Positions 25,058 to 38,684 of a stretch of 64,000 bases of DNA are shown here, piece after piece. Each line of letters opens with the position of its first letter. The first letter of the stretch is position 1. Under the pieces are notes generated by a model. It saw nothing but the letters and a program-made list of their open reading frames with translations, had not been told where the DNA came from and ran no database searches. This DNA is from Apium graveolens (taxonomy: Eukaryota > Streptophyta > Magnoliopsida > Apiales > Apiaceae): contig NC_133650.1 of the NCBI RefSeq assembly GCF_009905375.1, positions 301,629,957 through 301,693,956 of the forward strand, in the 5' to 3' direction. A program made the position numbers and the translations under genes.

Positions 25058-25678
25058 TGTTGGAAACGAAAAAATGGACCTCACAAATATTTATATTTTT
25101 GATAATAAACCAAACACACAATTGTATATATTAATAACAATAATAAGCTACAACTTTTTCACTCTTGACATAAAACAAGGCTGCTGGCTATTTTTCTCAA
25201 CAAAGAGCTTCAGCTTTGTTAACAACTATTCTGTGTTTTTTCTTTTCAGGTGTGTTTTTTTACAAACAAATACTTAACCTATATTTATACTACTTGATGA
25301 TACCGCGTTAAACTTAGCCAGCTGCATGCATGCTTTCTTTGACATTTACTGTCTAGTTAATACATGAGGACTTTAAGCTAACATTGTATTACTTCAAACC
25401 TAGATGAAGTCTTGTAATCTGCAAGCCTACCATGTTCTACGCCATCATATTTATTTAGCTACTGCGTGTACACTTCTAAGGGTGACACCTTTTCCATTTG
25501 TGCTTACACATATTTGACCATCAATCTTGCATACTGTAACATTTATTTTGCCCACCATTTATCATGGGTTTAACTAGCTGCTGATATTGATGCTTGACTT
25601 CCTATCATGTTAGATATTTAAAATATTTATTCGAACCAGCTGTTGTGATATCTTCTAGAGAGAGTTTGACTTCTAACA
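25058..25678 (-). repeat. Copia 5' LTR
   Basis: Bounded by TGTTGGAA at 25058 and TTCTAACA at 25678 on the plus strand, about 621 bases. TATAAATA on the minus strand at about 25290-25281 is the likely promoter. Only this LTR of the element remains. Confidence 0.78.
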
Positions 25679-26355
25679 GATGCATGCGTGTACTCCGTTT
25701 TCGTATATAGATTTATTCATTAGAAAGCTCAAAAGTGAAGATATGATTCCATCAGAGTCTCTGATGTATGGATCATTGATCTATAAATCATGCCAGTTCA
25801 TTGTGAACACAATGAAAGGTCTCACAGTTAAAATATTAAAATAAAGTTTCTTAACTGATTTTGGTACTATGATGTTCCAAGTGTTTGATACAGATTTTGG
25901 TGGAATAAAATGCAGGTGTTGATTTCCTAGAATTTAGGCCCTCGGAAATCTCAGCTGCTGTTGCAATCTGTGTTACGAGAGAAACACAAGAACCAGAGAT
26001 TGACAAGGCAATATCTGGTGTCATGCATTTTGAGAAGGTAAACAATTGCGGTGTCCACTGTAATAAAAGACAGGACAAACCTTCTTGTATTTTTCTTAAA
26101 CATATGATTTGTTGGACTTTGCAGGATAGGCTGCTGAAGTGTGTTCAAATGATTGAAGATTTGATAGAGATAGCAGCGAGTACTGATCTACCTGATGGTA
26201 CTGTATCAGTAGCAGCTCGAGCAGGGTCCGGGAGTCCTGATGGGGTGTTGGATGCAGCATTCTTGAGCTATAGAATCTACGGGAGAACAGTTGTTTCAGA
26301 TCCTAGTTCATCAAACGCTGCTAATCAAGATCCGAAAAGGAGAAGGCTTGATTGA
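25679..26355 (+). pseudogene. Cyclin D 3' fragment (exons 4-6), unit 2
   Basis: Corresponds to 15473-16149 at a constant offset of 10206 bases. Partial exon 4 is 25679-25818, exon 5 25916-26037 and exon 6 26125-26355; all splice sites are kept. Amino-acid differences from unit 1 include F to L in SYIDFFIR, IE to MK at the end of exon 4, S to P in TQESEI, T to I in DLTEIA and V to D in GSPVGV. The reading frame is open, but the first three exons and most of the cyclin box are gone, cut by the copia LTR. It cannot make a cyclin. Confidence 0.88.
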
Positions 26356-26933
26356 TCATTTCAAGAGATCAAGTCATTTAATATGGACCTCTGATGCATT
26401 ACTCAAGTCCCAACAGTTTCGATTGAATCGTGGTTTTGGTGTGGCTGGCTTCATGCAAGTGCCCGCATAGAAATATATAAACACAGATGACAGAATAGGA
26501 GTTACATGTTAGGATATGAATAGGATTGTTAGTTATTCTTTTTATTTCTTAGTTGTGATTCAGACAATTGTTTTAATGTTTTACGGAAGCATTTTGCTAT
26601 AAACTGCGTGGTCTTTTGAATATTACTTCTATTTGATCTATAAGATACTGGAAGTTATATTTAGTTTTTAAGATACTAAAAGTTATGAAAAAAATTATTT
26701 CATATAGATTGTGTTATTCAAACGCATATTTTAGAATATATATCAAAATTTAAAATAATTAACCCTTTTGAAGCTTACATTGTTGTGTGAGATCAAAAGA
26801 TTCTTTCCCGACCTAACATAAAAGAAAATATTGGAATCCGAATCTAGATATCATTAATATTTTTAGATAATATTTTAATTCGTTTTCTAAATAAATATTT
26901 ATATTTATTATTGAATTTACTTATATTTTTTGA
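26356..26933. other. Downstream flank of the cyclin fragment
   Basis: Same sequence as 16150-16727 with a few substitutions. No further feature is seen. Confidence 0.55.
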
Positions 26934-27746
26934 ATAAAGAGCAGATATTAGTATTTCAAATTTTTTGAAATTAAATTGAATAATTAATTTACTTATGCAC
27001 TCCTCTTCCAAAAAATTCACTTCAACGTATTTTTTGAAGTATAAATTTTTTATCTTAAAATTTAAATTTATATTAATAGTCCTTGAAATAGAAAAACAAT
27101 TAAACCATATTAATATAATTTTTCATAACAAAAATTTTTTAAACAATTAAATTAAATACCATGATTTTAAATTTTATACATATATATATATATATATATA
27201 TTATCATATATGTTCAATTTTTTATTGAGATATTACTAGATATTGAGTTCGAGTTAGAATCGAGCCGAGTTCTCAAATTCGAGTCGAGTTCTAGTCACAC
27301 TTGGTATGCACTCATTGTGACTCATTTTAACTAAATAAATGTGAATGTATAGACCGACTTGTATAGAAGTTCGAGTCAAGTTGAGTTCAGTTAAAAGAGT
27401 TCGAGTTCAAAGTGCTCGCAAATTCGAGTTAGAGGTGCTTGCGAGCAGCATTGCCGGACACGAATTACAGTCTATAGCCCCAATTTGAAGCCCTTTAGCG
27501 GTCATGTGTGTATAATTGAATACTTTGTGTGAGTTGGTAGGTAGTCAGCCGTATCCAATTTTATGTTTTGACAATTTATGCTGTCAAAAAAATCGATCAG
27601 TCAATTAGAAAGCTAAATAAACTCATGCAATCTTTATAGTTTGTTCAACAACCTGTCATCAAATCAATATTTTCCCTTTTATAAACCAACTGAAGTGCAA
27701 AGTTCATCATAACTTCCTCTAAAATATAAGTCTCTCCATAAAGTCT

Positions 27747-28045
27747 AGGAACAAGGCATCTCTTGCAGAATAGTCCCTCCGCTACCTTGCCCCCAATGAT
27801 TACAATCTCGTCCCCGCCCAATACTGCATTACCTCCGTTACCAGCCATGCCTACGCTACCCAAGGTCGCATTTCCACCTCTTCTCGCTGTTTCGATGCCT
27901 ACGATCCCAGCTTTGCCAAGCGCACAGGTTCCATCTATGCCAATCCCCACGATGCCGACCCTCCCAAAACTAACACTACCTCATCTTCCTTCCATCCCTA
28001 CTTCTAAACCAACTACTATGCCCGCAATTCCTTCAATACCTTTCT
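27747..28045 (+). pseudogene. Proline-rich secreted protein gene fragment, unit 3
   Basis: Identical in structure to the unit 1 copy: same Pro-rich repeats, same upstream insertion and same 28-bp deletion that removes the PPPSN stop. The shared lesions show that units 1 and 3 descend from one already broken copy, or that one was converted by the other. Confidence 0.62.
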
Positions 28046-28298
28046 TCTCACCTGAGAAGATTTTATTGATCTTTTTTCCTCAAGAAATATGTACTACATA
28101 TATTAGCATTTTTTTTGAATTTCTTGTATCACTCTGTCTCATATGTGAAGTTTGGAATTTGTATTGTAGATTCATTAAAATTTATTTACGATAAATGTTT
28201 ACATTCTTATATGCACATACATAATGTTTTTATCTTTACTCCAAGATTAGCATGCATAAACATCCCTAAATGTTGGAACCATGGGAACATTGAGTTCA

Positions 28299-31200
28299 CA
28301 CTACAAGAGGAAGGGGTTTTGCGATAGAATAAATACAAAGAATCTGTCGCAATTGACCGACTTTGTGACGGAAAAAAACTGTCATAAATACATGTGTCAT
28401 AAGTTCTTATTCTGTCGTACTATCTTATTCAGTCGCAAGTTATTTGTGGGTCTTATACTAAATAAAAACAATCATTAAAAAAAGAAAAAAACACAAAGTG
28501 CGACGAAATCAGTCATAATTGTTTTTAAATTTGTGGCGTAATTCGTCAGAACTATTCCCAGAATTACGACATTATCCATCGCATAATTTTTAGAATTGTG
28601 ACACAATCGGTCATAAAATTGCACAGAAATTATGACGAAATCCGTCATATAGTCCCCTTTTTTGTGACAGGTACCAACATAAATATGCCCAGTAAGTACG
28701 CTCATATGCCTACGGTAGCGACGAAATCCGACCTAAAATTCTCAAATAAGCTCAGTACTACGACGGAATTCATCGTTTTAATCACATGTTGTGAAAGATT
28801 CTGTGGCTAGTTTATAGTATACCTATGTTTTTACCATTGTCCTCAAATTGTATAATTAAACCAGTGATTCATTCACAGATTTCTCAACACATACAAACTA
28901 ATAACCCATACAAAATATTACAACACGTTTAGAAAAATTAATCAAGTAGTCAAATCCATATTAAGCATCAGGCAAAAAGAGAAACATCCCAAATCCGACA
29001 AAAATATGTCGCACAGTTATAAGACAGACATACGTCGCATAGTTATAAGACAAGCATATGTCACACAGTTAAAGCATATGTCACACAGTTATAGCAAATG
29101 AAAGCATAATTCTGCCTAAACCCATTAGTCAGCTAATATCCAAAAGAAGGCATAAGTCGCCCCCAAGCTGCAAAAGTTAGCCACTAAACTAATATATTCG
29201 AAGTTAACATAAACCAGCCCTATAACTGGAACCAACTGGTATGTCAATCTCCAAACTGATCCAAATCCCGTTAGAGTTACCACTTCGACTACGACTTTGA
29301 CGTGGAGAACGTGATTGATTTCCATTATCATCTTCATCAGAATGATACTCAGTCTCAAGAGCGATCCTCTTACCCTGCAATATTAAAAAAAGTTATATAA
29401 ATTTGATTTCCTCAAACCCCCAACAGAATTAGACATAAAGTAAACTTTACACTAAGGATGACCAGGATGTGAAATGATAAATGATAAAGTGAAAGACTGT
29501 TACGAAGTTACCAACTATATTGTTCTGATAGTAGTTAGGATATAAAATAAAAAAGTTGCATGAATATATATACAAAATTCCACATGTGTCTAATATTTGT
29601 AATTAACTTATCTCGCACTAAAATTTATAACAGACCAACTTAATTAAGAATAAGAACTAGAGTATAGTAGATTTCGATCACAATACACCTAACTGAAATA
29701 TTAACTTGAGGCATTCTATATAAATATTATAGAGTAATTGATGTTCTAAATACGGTCTGAACCATACTTGAGCCTGCTAGACTTGCCCATAAATAACAAG
29801 ATGGCAGAAAGGGTGAAAGTGATTAGTAGCTACAACCTATAGACTGTCCAGGGTCCACGAATATGACCTGGCCAGTTTTGGTGCTATTTTATATAATTTA
29901 TCTCCTTTGACAAATTTCAGTTTACTAACATATTATGTCGTGCCTCAGTAAACCAAAATATTTAAATATAAGTCACTAGTAGCTTGACAACTAAAATTGG
30001 TGACTCTTACCCCATAATTACCGATTTTTATTTATCTCTCAATTTGGTGCATCTCGTCTTACCCAAGTTACTAATTTCTAGATAACTTAAAATAGTGACT
30101 CTCATTTAATTGTCTTTTTTTTTTTGCTTTTTCTGAATAATATTAGAACAATAAACAAAATATAATGTTTACGAAATGATTGGACCACAATATACCTTTT
30201 GGCAGTTTCTAGCAGCAGGGTTACTTTTCTGGACATCGTTTAACACTGACACCATCGCCTGCACAAGTTCCCTCATAGTTGTCGATTGGGTGGTCCGATG
30301 GCAGGTCACTTAATCTCGCCACCACAGATTGTGTCAAAATATTGACTTGCTCTGGTGCGAGGTCAAATTAATCAGAATGTGTACGTGCAAATGCTACAAT
30401 GCGGTCCACTTCTTGCATGACAAGATTGTCTGCCATGTGCTCAACAAAAAATCTTCCAGTGGAAGCACCTGACTCATCATCAACATATCGTCGACGACTC
30501 CTTTTACCAGATTCAGGAGAAAGAGCTACACGGGCACACACAAACAAATACATATATATAAGTAGATTAGAAAAAAATGACATAATGAACGATATAAATA
30601 GAATGATAAGAATACAAATGCAGTGCATATTATATAATTAATAAACATACGTATAAGTTTGGAAGCACTCGTGCGTGGAATATCGATGATGGCATTTTTT
30701 CGAACACCCACAACTTCTACCCATGTATCAATTGGTGCTTCCAAAGGATTCTCGTTGTGCTCTCCACACTTTACTAGATAGTGTTCCTAGATGCATGTGT
30801 AAAAAATTACAAACAATAAAAATGTAAAGTCAAATTAAACTGGAAATAAAAAAGGCATTATCTGTAAACAAAATTTCTAAAATGAAAAAAAAATAAAACC
30901 ATAAAAAAAGAGTTCAAATTAATGCTAAATAAAAAAACAAGGAACATATGATTTTATAAAGTATAAAGGTTGAATTTTTAACCTACCAAATATTACCCAT
31001 GTGTACATATACAATTTTATAGACAAATATGTTTTTAAAATAAACTGTCAGAACGAGGTTCAAAACTAAAAATATAAGAAACCGAAGCACGGAACAATAT
31101 AAAAACGTACCACTAATAAACGAACAACCTCCGATGTGAATTCCTTATTCTCCTTATCCTTGGTGTGCAAGTGAACAAAGAGGTCAATTAATTTTGGTTC

Positions 31201-32832
31201 CATGCAAGTTTTTTCTTCTATATCCTATCGAGTACAAATTCAAGATGAAAGCATATACAAAATAAATTCACTGTTGATATCTTAATGTCATATTAAATTA
31301 ACAAGTTTAAATGTAAGTTGTCATACCCAACCACACGCTAAAAGGAAGTGGCACCGGAAGTGTGAGGAATTTTTTGACATTCTCTCGTTTTTTTAGCAGC
31401 ATCTGATTTTTTCTGAAATTTGGGTGAATTCCAATTATCAAGCAATAATCATCTTGATACATGTTTGCTCGTTGCACAAAGTTTTGTGCATATTTCTGTG
31501 CATATGCCTATTAACAGTCTCATGGGCATGATTTTTTGTCCCATATTTTGGGTCAAAGGTAGAGTAGGCCTGCACAAAAGAGCCAAATAAGAGATGCATA
31601 TAGATAATAAACATACAATAGTAATAGGAAATAAAACAAGTTAGATGTAATAATTATAAATATTTTTATAATTATTTAATTAACAATATATTGTTATATG
31701 AAATTAATTTATAATGTAATCACTTCACTCAACTTCTTCTTCTCTAACTTGCTACATCTCGCAATATTTGATGCACAACCATCTGGCATTTTTAGACTAC
31801 TAATCCATGTATAAACTTGAAGTTGTTGCTCTCAAGAAAGTGTATGGTGCTTGGGCTTTTGTTTTCCCTCGCATCCATAACTCTTCTTTAATACCAAATG
31901 CTTTGAAATCTTTTCTTGCATTATTAGTATCCTTGGATTTTTTTACTACCCATTATTGTGTGAAAGAAATTATCAAAGACATTCTTCTCAGCATGCATGA
32001 TATCAATGCAATGACGTAGACGTAGCGAGTCCCAATATGAAAGCTCAAATAAAATGGAGAAATGTGTAAAATTTTGAGTCACACCAAATCCATCAGCCCT
32101 AGACTTTGCATAACCTTTCCCATGTGGTCGAAAAGCAATTTGCACACATTTATTACGAACTTGCCATCCTATTTGCCGCGTATGATGATGGCCCAGTCTT
32201 CTAAATTTCTTTACTATTTCCCAGAAAGTAGACTTGAGGAAGTTGTGAGGCCCTGGCATTCCTCATACAAACTAGACAAGCTAGTTTTCCTTTTGTTGAC
32301 CAACCGCTCAATATTGCCAATGCCAGGAAGTCATTGACTGTCCACAGTAGTGTTGCTCTCAAATTAAAATTAGTTTGTCATATGTTTGTACACCAACACT
32401 CTACAACTGTCTCTGCTCATCAATAAGTGGTCTCAAGTAGACATTGATGTCTCTCATGGGATCTTTATCCCCGGGTATGAGTAGTGTCATGAACAAGAAT
32501 GGATCCTTCATGCACATAGAAGGAGGGAGATTGTACACAACCATAATAACAGGCCATGTTGATTCAGTCCTGGAAGATTTGTTGCTGTAGGGAGAGAATC
32601 CATCTGCAGCAAGCCCAAGTCTAATATTTCGAATATCATGCGAAAAATCTGGATAATTCATGTCAAAACTTTTCCACTCTTCCCCGTCCGCTGGGTGTGT
32701 CATAATCCTCTCAGTAACCTCTCTATTCTTGTGATACCTCATACTCTCATCAATACGAGATGACATGTACAATCGTTGCAACCGCGATGTAAGTGGAAAA
32801 TATCTCAAAATCTTCCTCGGAATGCATTTTTT
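28299..32832 (-). mobile_element. CACTA element, unit 3, one end lost
   Basis: Starts CACTACAAGAGG, with the full subterminal region seen in unit 1. The right terminus is missing at the same place as in unit 1, beside ACATCGGT motifs at 32863-32985. Confidence 0.8.
30368..32808 (-). pseudogene. CACTA transposase exons, unit 3
   Basis: Same exon remnants as in unit 1: TNP2 segments at 32808-32401 and 32259-31924, Ptta/En/Spm-like exons further left, and the C-terminal exon ending at 30368. Near 32568 this copy keeps 12 bases that unit 1 lacks (RTES before TWPVIM). TNP2 proteins normally have several residues here, so unit 3 is closer to the ancestral state and unit 1 carries an in-frame deletion. 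Confidence 0.8.
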
Positions 32833-32862
32833 AGTCAGGAAATAGTGCCTACGACATCACCC

Positions 32863-32985
32863 CTTTAACATCGATTAAAAATGTCACCGATGTTAAAAGC
32901 AGTTTTAACATCGGTCACTTTAAAAACCGATGTTAAAGGTGTTGTAAGACATCAGTATCTTTATCAACCGATGTCTATAATCATT
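32863..32985. repeat. ACATCGGT/ACCGATGT motif cluster, unit 3
   Basis: Copy of the cluster at 5911-6032, with ACCGATGTTAAAGG where unit 1 has ACGGATGTTAAAGG. The inverted arrangement is therefore better preserved here. Confidence 0.6.
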
Positions 32986-33286
32986 TTTAAAAAATAGGTG
33001 GGGTATTATAAATTACATATTTAAATAAGATTTTAAGAAATTCAGTACTATACGGTGATATTCAACTTGAATTGTAAAATATTATTTAAAGTTTAGACAT
33101 ATGTAATTTATATTTTAAAATATTTTCTTATGTATAATACAAATATACTCATTTTGAATTTGAATATGATCCATTACATTTTATAAATTTTAAAGAATTT
33201 TGATATATAATTAATATTTTTTACTATAAAAAATTGAATTCGGCTAAAATCAAGAAATTTTCAATTTTTTGCATCATGTGGGGGAT

Positions 33287-34029
33287 TGTTGAAATTAATA
33301 TTATTATTTATTCCAATATTTGTTTGCTTCAAAACAAAACTAATCTTTTTAATTGTGAGTCTTTTTATTTAAGACTTTTCACTTGTATGACCTTTTGTTT
33401 TTGAGACAGTTACCTTCCTTCATCTCCGCATCATCATTATTTGTGACCTATGACCTTCTAACTATCTTGGAGTTATAAATTTTCACTCTTATAAAAGGAG
33501 ATCTATACCTCTCTTTTTAGATAGACAACCAAAAATCGTATTCTCATACTATATACACATACTTTGGGCAATGATCAAAAGGTGTGGTCTATGTGTCTCC
33601 CTGTACTACACCAGTGAAGCGGATGTTGTGTAATGCTGGAAGTTGATTGTCATGAGTCTGTGTGTACGTAGTTGGAAAAATTCAACTTTAGCGCAGTAAT
33701 TAATTTCACGCCACGAATTTTTATTCAGATAAGTAATCCTAATTTATATTTGTTATCATAAATTCTTTCGTTATTATTACTTTTACCATTCGATAAAGAA
33801 TGTTTATGATATTGACCACATGAATAAGAGTTTTAGCTTTATACTTCTTAATATATAAGGTCGAGATCTCGAACATATTGATTTTTTGAACATTTAAAAA
33901 ATATTTTATCTATTTGTTAATTTATAAACTCCGACTTAGGCATTATTTTTTTTTCTCGTATAAATGTTAAGTTAGTATAATTTGTTTAATATTTGGTCTA
34001 CCGTTGTGACTCAATAACCTTTTCTAACA
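33287..34029 (+). repeat. LTR 1 of the array, unit 3
   Basis: Starts TGTTGAAATT after GTGGGGGAT and ends TCTAACA; matches the unit 1 LTR 1 rather than LTR 2, so the array was already formed when the block duplicated. Confidence 0.8.
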
Positions 34030-36200
34030 TTCTAAAGTTGAACTTGTGTTTGTTAAACGGATTTATACCAATATATCGAGATTGAGTTGCAATGAATATT
34101 ATTTTGTTAAGACGATTTATATGATATTAATAATATGATAGTTTAAATAATATGCTTGTTTGATAATATGCCCGAGAAGGGTTGGATATCTTGCTAGAAT
34201 TAAGCTCTTAACTTAAGTGTGTAGTTTTTGACTTCTATTTATTTATATGTCATCTTTTTACGATACACTTGCAATATATATTGTAAAGTTATATGTGATT
34301 TTTTCGGTATATTCAGACATACTTGATTAAATAATTGAGGCGTAGTATTGAAAATTTTGTGGCTCTATTTTTTAAGGAGTAGTAGTGAACAAAAACTGTT
34401 AATGATGTATATAACAGTATATTAGTCTTGTATTTGTTCACAATATTGTGATGTATTGCATAAACTTCATGCTTATTTGATTTTTAAATGAGAATATATT
34501 TGCTAGACAGTTACATGAGTAATATATCTTGTAAATAATAATAAAAATGTTAAAATATATATATCTTTTTTGTGGTAAGATAATAAGAGAATGAGATTTT
34601 TAATCAAAATTTATTTTTTTTAGAGTTTATAATTTTGATGCCCAGTTAATTCACTGTGGGGGTTGAAAAATATATCAATATTAATTAATTGAGCAATCAT
34701 TTTCGTGTCTCATGTAATAGTCATTTGCGTTAGATGGACGATTGGGATGCTTGAACATGAATTTTTTTAAAATAATAAATACATGAAAGACTAGTGTATT
34801 CTTGAGGGAGTAATGTAAGGAACGTTATACATGATTGGTTTCTCATCACTCTAATTATGTAGAAAAATCAAATGAATTTGTACTACTTGTCATTATTGCA
34901 GCAAGTATCTCATGTGTGGTGTGTGACCTAAATTTTACTAAATAAATATAAAGGCATTTTTTTTATAAATTTTATCATGTCAAATTTATTGTGTTTTCAT
35001 GAATTAATGTGACATAAATTGATGGTTGATATATATCAGGATGAATACTTTGATATTAAAAAGCTACCACATAATGAGGTTACGTGTTTTATAACTCTCC
35101 GATTAGTTTGAAAGTTTTTTCCTTCTGTAAAGTAAGTTGCTACTTGAGAATGAGAAGAATAGTTCGTTAATATTTATATTTTTCACTTTGTAGATGCATC
35201 TACAATATAATAACTTTGTTAATCAGAATGACCGAGTTACATGCATATTGTTGGAGAGAAATTATATTTATAATTGATCGCAAGCACTAAGAATATACTT
35301 GAAGAAAAGAGTTAGGCCATGTGAATTGAGGTTGATAATAGTCTATGTTTATTAGAAAGAGAATATAGACACCTAAGACATGCCATAGTGTGTAAATTTG
35401 ATCAGTAGTAATGTGATATCACTCGAGTATGTAAAGTTAAAGGGGAATATTGCAGATCCTCTTTACAAAGGTCTTTATCAAATATTGTTGCCAGAGTTGG
35501 CATAAAACACGTTTAAACCCTATCGTGGAGTAAATTGTGTTAAATCACAAAAGTGCTCATTATGACTTTGGATGGTGCTAAGAGTTAGCACAATTGGGAT
35601 GGTTTTTAAGCCTATGTAGAGTGAATTATGATGGATACCCATCTTAGAAATTTCGATGGGTCAAACTAAATCATAAAAGAACTCATGTTTTACTACCACC
35701 ATTCCAATTTAATGAAAAAGTGTAGTATTTTTTTTTGTCATATGTGTTAGGTTGAGTAATGCTCTTAATAAGTTCATAGCCTTGTAATAGGTGGTTTAAT
35801 ACAATACAAACTTGATGAACTTACCTATATGAATATGTGAGCTACGCCCAACTCCGTATGAGATCGTGTAGGCTAAGGACTCTGGAGCATTCATAAATAT
35901 CCACATAAAAATGTAGGGCATCTTATAACACAAATTGTTAAAGGCATTATCAAGGTTAATATCATGCAAGAACACCTTTTGATATGAGAAAGGTTTTAGT
36001 GCGCATATATATCTTCACTTACTGCCAAGAAAGGTTCAAGAATTTTTATTTTCACCTAATATGGTTGTATGACATATATGTTTGCACGGGGTATCAATTC
36101 AAGTCCACAAGACATTAATACTTACAAAACTGATTATCCGTTGTCCATAAAACTTCTCCTATTACACAAGCTACATTTTCTTTTGCCTCATGTGAGGGAT

Positions 36201-36948
36201 TGTTAGAATTATTATTATCATTTATTTCAATATTTGTTTGCTTCGAAAGAAAACTAATCTTTTTAAATGTGAGTCTTTTTATTTAAGACTTTTCACTTAT
36301 ATGACCTTTTGTTTTTAGACATTTCTCTTTAAGACCTTCTAGATTTCATCTCCCCCTCATTATTATTTGTGACCTATGACCTTCTTACTATCTTGGAGTT
36401 ATAAATTTTCATTCCTATAAAAGGAGATCGATACCTCTCTTTTTTGATAGACAAACAAAAATTGTATTCTCATACTATATACACATACTTTGGGTAATGA
36501 TCAAAAGGTGTTGTCTATCTGTCTCCCTGTACTACACCAATGGGCGGATGTCGTGTAACGCTGTAGGTTGATTGTCATGAGTTCGTGTACATAGTGGGGC
36601 AAATTCAACTTTAGCGCAGTGATTAATTTCACGCCACGACTTTATTCATAAATAATCCTAATTTTTATTTGTTATCATCGATTCTTTCGTTATTATTACT
36701 TTTATCATTCGATGAAGAATGTTTATGATATTGACCACATGAATAAGAGTTTTAGCTTTATACTTCTTAATATATAAGGTCGAGATCTCGAACATATTGA
36801 TTTTTTGAACATTTAAAAAATATTTTATCTATTTGTTAATTTATAAACTCCGACTTAGGCATTATTATTTTTTCTCGTATAAATGTTAAGTTAGTATAAT
36901 TTGTTTAATATTTGGTCTACCGTTGTGACTCAATAACCTTTTCTAACA
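36201..36948 (+). repeat. LTR 2 of the array, unit 3
   Basis: Starts TGTTAGAATT after TGTGAGGGAT and ends TTCTAACA; matches the unit 1 LTR 2. Confidence 0.8.
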
Positions 36949-38684
36949 TTCTAAAGTTGAACTTGTGTTTGTTAAACGGATTTATACCAATATATCGAGA
37001 TTGAGTTGCAATGAATATTATTTTGTTAAGACGATTTATATGATATCAATAATATGATAGTTTAAATAATATGCTTGTTTGATAATATGCCCGAGAAGGG
37101 TGGGACATCTTGCTAGAATTAAGCTCTTAACTTAAGTGTGTAGTTTTTGACTTCTATTTATTTATATGTCATCTTTTTACGATACACTTGCAATATATAT
37201 TGTAAAGTTATATGTGATTTTTTGGTATATTCAGACATACTTGATTAAATATTTGAGGCGTAGTATTGAAAATTTCGTGGCTCTATTTTTTAAGGAGTAG
37301 TAGTGAACAAAACTGTAATGATGTATATAATAGTATATTAGTCTTGTATTTGTTCACAATATTGTGATGTATTGCATAAACTTCATGCTTATTGATTTTT
37401 AAATGAGAATATATTTGCTAGACCGTTACATGAGTAATATATCTTGTAAATAATAATAAAAATGTTAAAAATATAATATATCTTTTTTGTGGCTAAGATA
37501 ATAGAGAATGAGATTTTTAATCAAATTTTTTTTTAGAGTTTATAATTTTGATGCCTCAGTTAATTCACTGTGGGGTTTAAAAATATGTCAATATTAGTTA
37601 ATTGAGCAATCATTTTCGTGTCTCATGTAATAGTCATTTGCGTTAGATGGACGATTGAGATGCTTGAACATGAATTTTTTTTAAATAATAAATACATGAA
37701 AGACTAGTGTATTCTTGAGGGAGTAATGTAAGGAACATTATACATGATTGGTTTCTCATCACTCTAATTATGTAGAAAAATCAAATGAATTTGTACTACT
37801 TGTCATTATTGCAGCAAGTATCTCATGTGTGGTGTGTGACCTAAATTTTACTAAATAAATATAAAGGCATTTTTTTATAAATTTTATCATGTCAAATTTA
37901 TTGTGTTTTCATGAATTAATGTGACATAAAATTGATGGTTGATATATATCAGGATGAATACTTTGATATTAAAAAGCTACCACATAATGAGGTTACGTGT
38001 TTTATAACTCTCCGATTAGTTTGAAAGTTTTTTCCTTCTGTAAAGTAAGTTGCTACTTGAGAATGAGAAGAATAGTTCGTTAATATTTATATTTTTCACT
38101 TTGTAGATGCATCTACAATATAATAACTTTGTTAATCAGAATGACCGAGTTACATGCATATTGTTGGAGAGAAATTATATTTATAATTGATCGCAAGCAC
38201 TAAGAATATACTTGAAGAAAAGAGTTAGGCCATGTGAATTGAGGTTGATAATAGTCTATGTTTATTAGAAAGAGAATATAGACACCTAAGACATGCCATA
38301 GTGTGTAAATTTGATCAGTAGTAATGTGATATCACTCGAGTATGTAAAGTTAAAGGGGAATATTGCAGATCCTCTTTACAAAGGTCTTTATCAAATATTG
38401 TTGCCAGAGTTGGCATAAAACACGTTTAAACCCTATCGTGGAGTAAATTGTGTTAAATCACAAAAGTGCTCATTATGACTTTGGATGGTGCTAAGAGTTA
38501 GCACAATTGGATGGTTTTAAAGCCTATGTAGAGTGAATTATGATGGATACCCATCTTAGAAATTTCGATGGGTCAAACTAAATCATAAAAGAACTCATGT
38601 TTTACTACCACCATTCCAATTTAATGAAAAAGTGTAGTATTTTTTTTGTCATATGTGTTAGGTTGAGTTAATGCTCGTAATAAG

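Larger units (their letters stand above)
23518..25678 (-). mobile_element. Copia retrotransposon fragment (5' LTR, gag, protease) in cyclin exon 4
   Basis: Read on the minus strand: 5' LTR 25678-25058, primer binding site 25056-25043, gag, protease and the start of the integrase region, cut off at 23518. The LTR ends TTCTAACA/TGTTGGAA and carries a TATAAATA near 25285 on the minus strand. The outer LTR base abuts cyclin exon 4 at 25679 (GATGCATGC against GATGTATGC at 15473). The element therefore inserted into that exon, and a later deletion fused its inside to the CACTA element and removed the rest. Confidence 0.85.
16728..26933. repeat. Unit 2 of the triplicated block, rearranged
   Basis: Begins with the same sequence as position 1. 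It differs from the other units by an insertion of about 3.2 kb (17037-20257) that holds a LINE, by loss of about 200 bases ahead of the proline-rich fragment and of 1552-1756-equivalent CACTA sequence, and by replacement of the CACTA right half, the LTR array and the 5' half of cyclin D with a copia fragment (23518-25678). It ends with cyclin exons 4 (partial), 5 and 6. Confidence 0.87.
26934..38684. repeat. Unit 3 of the triplicated block, cut by the gap
   Basis: Nearly base for base equal to unit 1 from the AT-rich start through the proline-rich fragment, CACTA element and two LTRs of the array, then stops at the run of N. Whether a third LTR and a cyclin gene follow cannot be seen. Confidence 0.9.
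33287..38684 (+). mobile_element. Tandem LTR-retrotransposon array, unit 3, interrupted by the gap
   Basis: LTR 1 at 33287-34029, internal region 34030-36200, LTR 2 at 36201-36948, second internal region from 36949 to the gap. Boundaries follow the same TGTT...CTAACA termini as in unit 1. Bases 37300-37585 carry an unusual density of one-base indels relative to the other three internal copies. Confidence 0.8.
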
